Positions 5,690 to 10,190 of a DNA stretch of 10,190 nucleotides are shown here, one piece after another. Source of the DNA: Roseobacter sp. (GTDB lineage Bacteria > Pseudomonadota > Alphaproteobacteria > Rhodobacterales > Rhodobacteraceae); the NCBI GenBank assembly GCA_024636425.1, contig JAGXHB010000256.1, positions 1 to 10,190 of the forward strand, written 5' to 3'. The notes beneath the pieces are model-generated. The model was not told the origin of the DNA, did not search any database, and saw only the letters and a program-made list of their open reading frames with translations. How positions within the stretch are numbered: position 1 is the first letter of the stretch; each line of letters starts with the position of its first letter. Made by a program: the position numbers and the translations under genes.

Positions 5690-6295
5690 TTAGCGGTTGG
5701 CGGCTGAAGGCTGCGCACCGACATCAAAGAGCGAATTGGGAAGATTGCCGCCTGTTTGCAGATCCCCCAGGACAACCGTCGTCTGGCTGCCGTTGCCATC
5801 GTTGATCAACCACTGGCGCAGCTCGACCGGGTTGTCGGTAAACTTCAGTTCAATATTGCCATATTCAGGGTTGTCAGGATCCTGCGCCCGTACGGTTGTT
5901 GCCGTCCCGTCATAGCTGTGACCCGTGACCATGCGGGCCTGCCCAAGGTTCACGTTCGCGGCCAGAATGATGGACAGCGGCGTTCTTGACAGGGGATAGG
6001 TTTCCGCCGGCTGGTTGGACTTTTTGTCATAGATCACAACGGTATTGCTGCCCGCAATCACGATGCCCGTGTCAGGCGCGTTGTATTCAAACCGCACCTT
6101 ACCCGGACGTTTGATATAAATCGTGCCGGTGCTGATCGACCCGTCTTCGTTGATCTGGGTAAAGTCGCCCTTGGCCGTTTTCATCGCGTTCAGATAGCCA
6201 GAGATTTCGCTCAGCGAAAGCTGCTGTGCGGCGGCGGGCAGCGCGGCGGCAAGGCCCATGCTCACGGCCAAAACGGTGGTGGTCAAAAAACGCAT
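5690..6295 (-). CDS. lolA: Outer-membrane lipoprotein carrier protein LolA
   Basis: A 201-residue periplasmic chaperone that takes lipoproteins released from the inner membrane by LolCDE and ferries them to the outer membrane. The start at 6295 gives a clean signal peptide, MRFLTTTVLAVSMGLAAALP followed by AAAQQ, with cleavage expected after Ala23; AGGA lies 10 bases before the ATG. An in-frame ATG 47 codons further upstream has no such logic. Mature features: LNAMKTAKGDFTQINEDGS near the N-terminus, then TIYIKRPGKVRFEYN, the family hallmark (Arg-Pro-Gly-Lys-hydrophobic-Arg-Phe-Glu-Tyr), IYDKKSNQPAETYPLSRTPL, and a C-terminal NPVELRQWLINDGNG strand region. Alphaproteobacteria generally lack a recognisable LolB. 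The gene is downstream of ftsK on the same strand, but a strong terminator lies in the 159-base gap, so it probably has its own promoter. Confidence 0.93.
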   Translation of the reverse strand: MRFLTTTVLAVSMGLAAALPAAAQQLSLSEISGYLNAMKTAKGDFTQINEDGSISTGTIYIKRPGKVRFEYNAPDTGIVIAGSNTVVIYDKKSNQPAETYPLSRTPLSIILAANVNLGQARMVTGHSYDGTATTVRAQDPDNPEYGNIELKFTDNPVELRQWLINDGNGSQTTVVLGDLQTGGNLPNSLFDVGAQPSAANR

Positions 6296-6357
6296 CTGAG
6301 GATTCCTGTTATTAGTACAATGCCTTGATCCAGACATAGGGGCTGCCGGCATGTTAT

Positions 6358-6382
6358 GCGATATCACGCGGCAGAATATCGC
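6358..6382. repeat. Short inverted repeat in the lolA upstream region
   Basis: GCGATAT at 6358-6364 is repeated inverted as ATATCGC at 6376-6382 with an 11-base spacer, 63 bases upstream of the lolA start and between it and the ftsK terminator. The size and symmetry would suit a dimeric regulator, but 7-bp arms can arise by chance. No clear -35/-10 pair stands out in the surrounding 109 bases. Confidence 0.35.
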
Positions 6383-6404
6383 CCAATTCGGTGGGGCAAG
6401 AAAA

Positions 6405-6432
6405 AGGGTTGGCCTGTTTCCAAGCCAACCCT
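6405..6432 (-). terminator. Intrinsic terminator of ftsK
   Basis: On the minus strand AGGGTTGGC (6432-6424) pairs perfectly with GCCAACCCT (6413-6405) around a 10-base loop, followed at once by TTTTTCTTG. The hairpin begins 22 bases after the ftsK stop. A 9-bp stem plus a run of five Ts is a textbook rho-independent terminator in the minus direction. It should insulate lolA from ftsK transcription. Confidence 0.88.
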
Positions 6433-6454
6433 GCATCGTGTGCTTTCGTTCCGG

Positions 6455-9349
6455 TCAGCCGTTTTCAGGCACCAGAATCTCGCGTTTGCCGACATGGTTC
6501 GCAGGCGACACAAGGCCCTGCTCTTCCATCTGCTCGACCAGACGGGCGGCTTTGTTATAGCCGATCGCCAATTTGCGCTGGATATACGAGGTGGAGCATT
6601 TGCGATCCTTAACGACAATTGCAACGGCCGTATCATAAAGCGCGTCTTCGCCATCGGTGTTGCCGCCAAGCCCCAGGACCGCATCGATGCTGCCTTCCTG
6701 ATCGTCTGGCGGACCTTCGACAACGCCGGACACATAGTCGGGTTCGCCGTAAGCCTTGAGGTGGTTGACGATCTCCTCGACCTCTTCGTCGGACACGAAA
6801 GGCCCGTGGCAGCGCACAATCTTGGACCCGCCCGCCATATAAAGCATGTCGCCCATGCCAAGCAGTTGTTCGGCACCCATCTCCCCAAGGATCGTGCGGC
6901 TGTCGATCTTCGACGTGACCTGAAAGGAAATCCGCGTCGGAAAGTTCGCCTTGATCGTGCCGGTGATGACATCGACCGAAGGCCGCTGCGTCGCCATGAT
7001 CAGGTGAATACCTGACGCACGCGCCATTTGCGCCAGACGCTGGATGCAGGCTTCGATCTCCTTGCCTGCGACCATCATCAGGTCGGCCATCTCGTCAACG
7101 ATCACGACGATATAGGGCAGCGTTTCGGGCTTGAATTCATCCGTCTCGAAGATCGGCTCTCCGGTTTCTTCATCAAAACCTGTCTGAACCGTGCGGCTGA
7201 ACATCTCGCCCTTGGCCAGCGCCTCGCGAACGCGACCGTTATAGCCTTCGATGTTGCGCACACCCATCTTGGACATCTTGCGATAGCGCTCTTCCATCTC
7301 GCCCACTGTCCATTTCAGTGCGACGACCGCCTTTTTCGGGTCAGTCACAACGGGGGACAGCAGGTGCGGGATGCCGTCATAGACGCTGAGTTCCAGCATC
7401 TTGGGGTCGATCATGATCATCCGGCATTCTTGCGGCGTCAGCTTGTACAGCAGCGACAGGATCATGGTATTGATCGCCACCGATTTACCGGAGCCGGTCG
7501 TCCCCGCGATCAGCAGGTGGGGCATTTTGGCAAGGTTCGCGACAATAGGGTCGCCGCCAATGTCTTTGCCCAGTGCCAGCGGCAGGCGCATCGTGCTGTC
7601 GCCGAAATCGCGGGCGGAAAGAATTTCACGCAAGATGACTTTCTCACGGGTTTCATTCGGCAGTTCAATCCCGATCACGCTGCGCCCCGGAACAGTCGAC
7701 ACACGTGCCGACAGGGCCGCCATTGACCGCGCGATATCGTCCGCCAGTCCGATCACGCGGCTCGCCTTCAGACCCGGCGCCGGTTCAAGTTCGTACATGG
7801 TCACAACAGGGCCGGGACGGACGGCAACGATCTCGCCTTTGACGCCGTAGTCATCGAGCACGTTTTCCAGCATCCGCGCGTTTTCTTCCAGCGCGTCATC
7901 GCTCAGATGCAGGCGCTGCACTGCCTCGGGACTTTCCAGCAGGCTCAGCGGCGGCAGTTCGAAACCGGGGTGCGTGTCTTCAAAGGTCAGAACGGGCTGC
8001 GCTTCTGCGATGGCCTGTTTGCTGGGCTGCACCGGCTTGCGCATTGGTTGCTGGATGACAGCCTTGCGAGGTTGCGCGACAGGAATCTGGTAGCTGTCTT
8101 CGACCTCGGTTTCGGGCAGGTCGAAACCCTGATCCTCGACGAACATGTTTTCGTTCACGGTTTCGGAGAGGACGGGCGGTGCGGCTTGTACCGGTGCGGT
8201 CGATACCCGTGATGCGGTCAGCGGCGGCTCGCTGCGCGCGGCACCTGTCAGCGGAGGTTCTTCGCGCAGATGGCGTGGCGGCGTGGTGTCCAGCAACAAC
8301 GGATCGGGCCCGCGCCCCCTGCCCCGCGTCAGGGGGGAGGTGACGGGCGTGTGCAAGGCATTTGCAGTGCGCACACGGCTTTTGATGATGTCCGCAATCT
8401 TGGATTTAATGCGGTCCTCACCGGGGGAATCGTCGACGACCGCATCGGACCAGTTTTCCACCAGTTCGGGTTCCGGCATCGGCTCTGCCCGTTTGACCAG
8501 CGCGGGCATCTTGGACAGCAAACCTGTCTTGGGCGCGGCCTTGGGTGTCACTGCGGGGGCCTGCGCATAGTTTTCTTCGGCGTAATAGCTTTGCGTAGCT
8601 GCAAATGCTGCGTTTTCCTCGACCTCAACCCGGTTGCGCGCGCGGCGTTCCGACTGCCGCGCCTGTACGTTTTGCGCTGCCGCAAGCGCACCGGACGCAC
8701 CACGGCCCAGAAAGGTCATCAACCCCGCGTAGGCCACAATGACACCGACCAGCATAAAGCGCGCCAGACGCGCAAGTTCGACCCGGGTAAAGCCAAGCAC
8801 GAAAGCCCCGAAGGCAACGATGGCAACGCCCATCACCAGCGACATGAGCTTGATTGTAAAGGTCGATCCGATTGGCAGGATGGTCAGAATGATGCCCATC
8901 ACCGTATCCCCGAAAAGACCGCCCAAACCAAAGCTATGTGTCTGAAGCCATTCGGCATCGGGCGTCAGCGTCGCCCCATAGACAGAGCATAGAGCAACGG
9001 CAATCGGCGCGAAGATCAGACGCCCCATCGCGCGGTCCTGCCCGCGGTGCAGCGCAAACCGCAGCCCCCACGCCAGCAGAATAGCAGCAACAGCCCATGC
9101 GCCCCAACCGACGATCATGAACAGCGGTGCCGCAAGCGACGCTCCCATCCGGCCTAGCCAATTCTGGGCAGGCGCGTCGGTGGAGACCATCCAGTTCGGA
9201 TCATCGGGCGTGTAGCTGGCAATCATCATCGCAGCCATCACACCCAGAACGATCAGGCCGACACCCAGCAGTTCCTTGCCGCGCTTCTCGATCGCTTCGG
9301 CCATGCTGCTGTCCAACAGGGGGTCGCGTCCGCGTGTCTGATATGCCAT
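6455..9349 (-). CDS. ftsK: DNA translocase FtsK
   Basis: A 964-residue septal DNA pump that couples chromosome dimer resolution and segregation to division. N-terminal membrane part: hydrophobic segments at about 27-46, 66-98, 110-127, 144-186 and 196-214. A Pro/Glu-rich linker runs over about 220-460, shorter than in E. coli FtsK (1329 residues) but usual for SpoIIIE/short FtsK types. The motor follows, with ALEENARMLENVLDDYGVKG leading in, Walker A GTTGSGKS at 616-623 (Lys622) and Walker B VVIVDEMADL with Asp752-Glu753, then MARASGIHLIMATQRPSVDV. The last 63 residues (DTAVAIVVKDRKCSTSYIQR and on to GLVSPANHVGKREIL) are the gamma winged-helix domain that reads KOPS and activates XerD. I chose the ATG at 9349: GAGGGA lies about 10 bases before it, and a longer frame to 9529 would overlap the upstream gene with nonsense sequence. 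Only 17 bases separate it from the aminotransferase stop, so the two likely share a transcript. Confidence 0.97.
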   Translation of the reverse strand: MAYQTRGRDPLLDSSMAEAIEKRGKELLGVGLIVLGVMAAMMIASYTPDDPNWMVSTDAPAQNWLGRMGASLAAPLFMIVGWGAWAVAAILLAWGLRFALHRGQDRAMGRLIFAPIAVALCSVYGATLTPDAEWLQTHSFGLGGLFGDTVMGIILTILPIGSTFTIKLMSLVMGVAIVAFGAFVLGFTRVELARLARFMLVGVIVAYAGLMTFLGRGASGALAAAQNVQARQSERRARNRVEVEENAAFAATQSYYAEENYAQAPAVTPKAAPKTGLLSKMPALVKRAEPMPEPELVENWSDAVVDDSPGEDRIKSKIADIIKSRVRTANALHTPVTSPLTRGRGRGPDPLLLDTTPPRHLREEPPLTGAARSEPPLTASRVSTAPVQAAPPVLSETVNENMFVEDQGFDLPETEVEDSYQIPVAQPRKAVIQQPMRKPVQPSKQAIAEAQPVLTFEDTHPGFELPPLSLLESPEAVQRLHLSDDALEENARMLENVLDDYGVKGEIVAVRPGPVVTMYELEPAPGLKASRVIGLADDIARSMAALSARVSTVPGRSVIGIELPNETREKVILREILSARDFGDSTMRLPLALGKDIGGDPIVANLAKMPHLLIAGTTGSGKSVAINTMILSLLYKLTPQECRMIMIDPKMLELSVYDGIPHLLSPVVTDPKKAVVALKWTVGEMEERYRKMSKMGVRNIEGYNGRVREALAKGEMFSRTVQTGFDEETGEPIFETDEFKPETLPYIVVIVDEMADLMMVAGKEIEACIQRLAQMARASGIHLIMATQRPSVDVITGTIKANFPTRISFQVTSKIDSRTILGEMGAEQLLGMGDMLYMAGGSKIVRCHGPFVSDEEVEEIVNHLKAYGEPDYVSGVVEGPPDDQEGSIDAVLGLGGNTDGEDALYDTAVAIVVKDRKCSTSYIQRKLAIGYNKAARLVEQMEEQGLVSPANHVGKREILVPENG

Positions 9350-9366
9350 TGCTCTGATCCCTCGTC

Positions 9367-10190
9367 TTATTCTGGATAAAGACATGCCCGGATCGCTTCG
9401 ATCCCGCGCGTCGTCTCTTCTTTTGGGGCGACCATGGCCACCCTGATGTATGTCTTGCCGGGGTTCACCCCGTTCACGTCCTGCGCCAGATAGCTGCCCG
9501 GCAGCACGCGCACGCCCGTCTCGCGCCACAGCTTGAGCGCTGCGGTCTCGTCATCATCGACCGGCAGCCACAGGAAAAATCCTGCCTCCGGGCTCATGTA
9601 GCCGGGCACATTGCCCAGGATCCGGTCTGCGATCTCGTATTTCTCAACATAAAGCGCACGGCTTTCGGCGACGTGATCCTCGTCCGCCCAGACGGCGGCG
9701 GCGGTCTGAAGCGGCAACGGCAGCGGGGCACCCGCGTAATTGCGCAGTTGCTTGATCTCGCGCATGGTGTTTTGCCCACTGACCACAAAGCCCGAGCGCA
9801 ACCCCGGCAGGTTTGAGCGTTTCGACAGCGAATGAAAGATCACGACGCGGTCCGGGTCCGCGCCGATTTCCTGCGCCACCTCAAGTGCACCTCTAGGCGG
9901 CGTGTCGCGGTAGATCTCGGAATAACATTCATCCGCGAAGACCTTGAAATCATACTTCTCGGCCAGCGCCAGAAGGGCGGCCCAGTAGTCGCGGCTGGCG
10001 ACAGCCCCCTGCGGGTTCGCCGGCGAGCAGATATAGGCGGCAGTCGTGCGGTTCAGCACCACTTCGGGCAGGGCCGCGAAATCGGGCAGATGGTTGGTTT
10101 CGAGCGTCGCAGGCACCATGATCGGGTCTGCTGCCCCCGAAATCGCCGCGATCATATAGACCTGATAAAACGGGTTCGGCATCAGGACGG
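9367..10190 (-). CDS. PLP-dependent aminotransferase class I/II (DapC-like), N-terminal part beyond right edge
   Basis: The C-terminal 274 codons of a fold-type I aminotransferase; the frame stays open to the window edge (VLMPNPFYQVY), so the internal ATG at 10182 is not the start. Seen here, numbering from that Met: SPANPQG (56 is the Asn that contacts the PLP ring), FADECYSE with Asp84 and Tyr87, and the Schiff-base lysine in SLSKRSNLPGLRSG (Lys121), where Arg129 completes the PLP phosphate site. The substrate-carboxylate arginine region TYIRVAMV lies near the end. About 120 residues should be missing for a family length near 390. SLSKRSNLPGLRSGF is typical of the N-succinyldiaminopimelate aminotransferase (DapC)-like group, which would place it in lysine/peptidoglycan precursor synthesis. 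Related enzymes act on other amino acids, so the substrate is an inference. It is directly upstream of ftsK with a 17-base gap. Confidence 0.92.
   Translation of the reverse strand, partial: VLMPNPFYQVYMIAAISGAADPIMVPATLETNHLPDFAALPEVVLNRTTAAYICSPANPQGAVASRDYWAALLALAEKYDFKVFADECYSEIYRDTPPRGALEVAQEIGADPDRVVIFHSLSKRSNLPGLRSGFVVSGQNTMREIKQLRNYAGAPLPLPLQTAAAVWADEDHVAESRALYVEKYEIADRILGNVPGYMSPEAGFFLWLPVDDDETAALKLWRETGVRVLPGSYLAQDVNGVNPGKTYIRVAMVAPKEETTRGIEAIRACLYPE

Noticed and set aside
9350..9529. 60-codon N-terminal extension of FtsK
   Set aside because: It overlaps the C-terminal coding region of the aminotransferase, is Arg/Gly-rich without similarity, and the ATG at 9349 has its own GAGGGA ribosome-binding site.

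Overview
The window looks like chromosome from a marine Roseobacter-type alphaproteobacterium (Rhodobacteraceae). This rests on the GC-rich, tightly packed coding, the style of the proteins (the HspQ, gamma-glutamyltransferase-family and LolA sequences resemble what I remember from that group), and the gene order aminotransferase-ftsK-lolA, which I recall as usual there. No rRNA, tRNA, CRISPR array, insertion sequence or phage gene is visible. Almost everything is ordinary core or near-core chromosome. I did not find a convincing new system.

Left part (1-1471, minus strand): the N-terminal part of a GAF-fold free methionine-R-sulfoxide reductase runs off the left edge. Upstream of it lies a complete 390-residue acetyl-CoA acetyltransferase-type thiolase with all catalytic residues. 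A GC-rich hairpin separates the two.

Middle-left (1562-2379, plus strand): two genes overlapping by ATGA encode a STAS anti-sigma factor antagonist and an RsbW-like HATPase. They form a partner-switching pair, without an adjacent phosphatase or sigma factor. A 277-base spacer with a perfect 13-bp inverted repeat follows.

Middle (2657-4985): a cytoplasmic Ntn-hydrolase of the gamma-glutamyltransferase family (plus) converges across a hairpin with hspQ (minus). Divergent from hspQ is a wrecked AEC-family transporter gene. Only its two ends remain, with roughly two thirds of the coding sequence deleted and a one-base frameshift in the C-terminal part.

Right part (5059-10190): a small lipoprotein with a lytic-transglycosylase-like fold (plus) converges on lolA (minus) across a very strong palindromic terminator. 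Upstream of lolA are ftsK, with its own textbook terminator, and a DapC-like aminotransferase cut by the right edge. ftsK and the aminotransferase are only 17 bases apart and are probably cotranscribed. The theme on this side is the cell envelope and division: lipoprotein transport, peptidoglycan processing and chromosome translocation at the septum.
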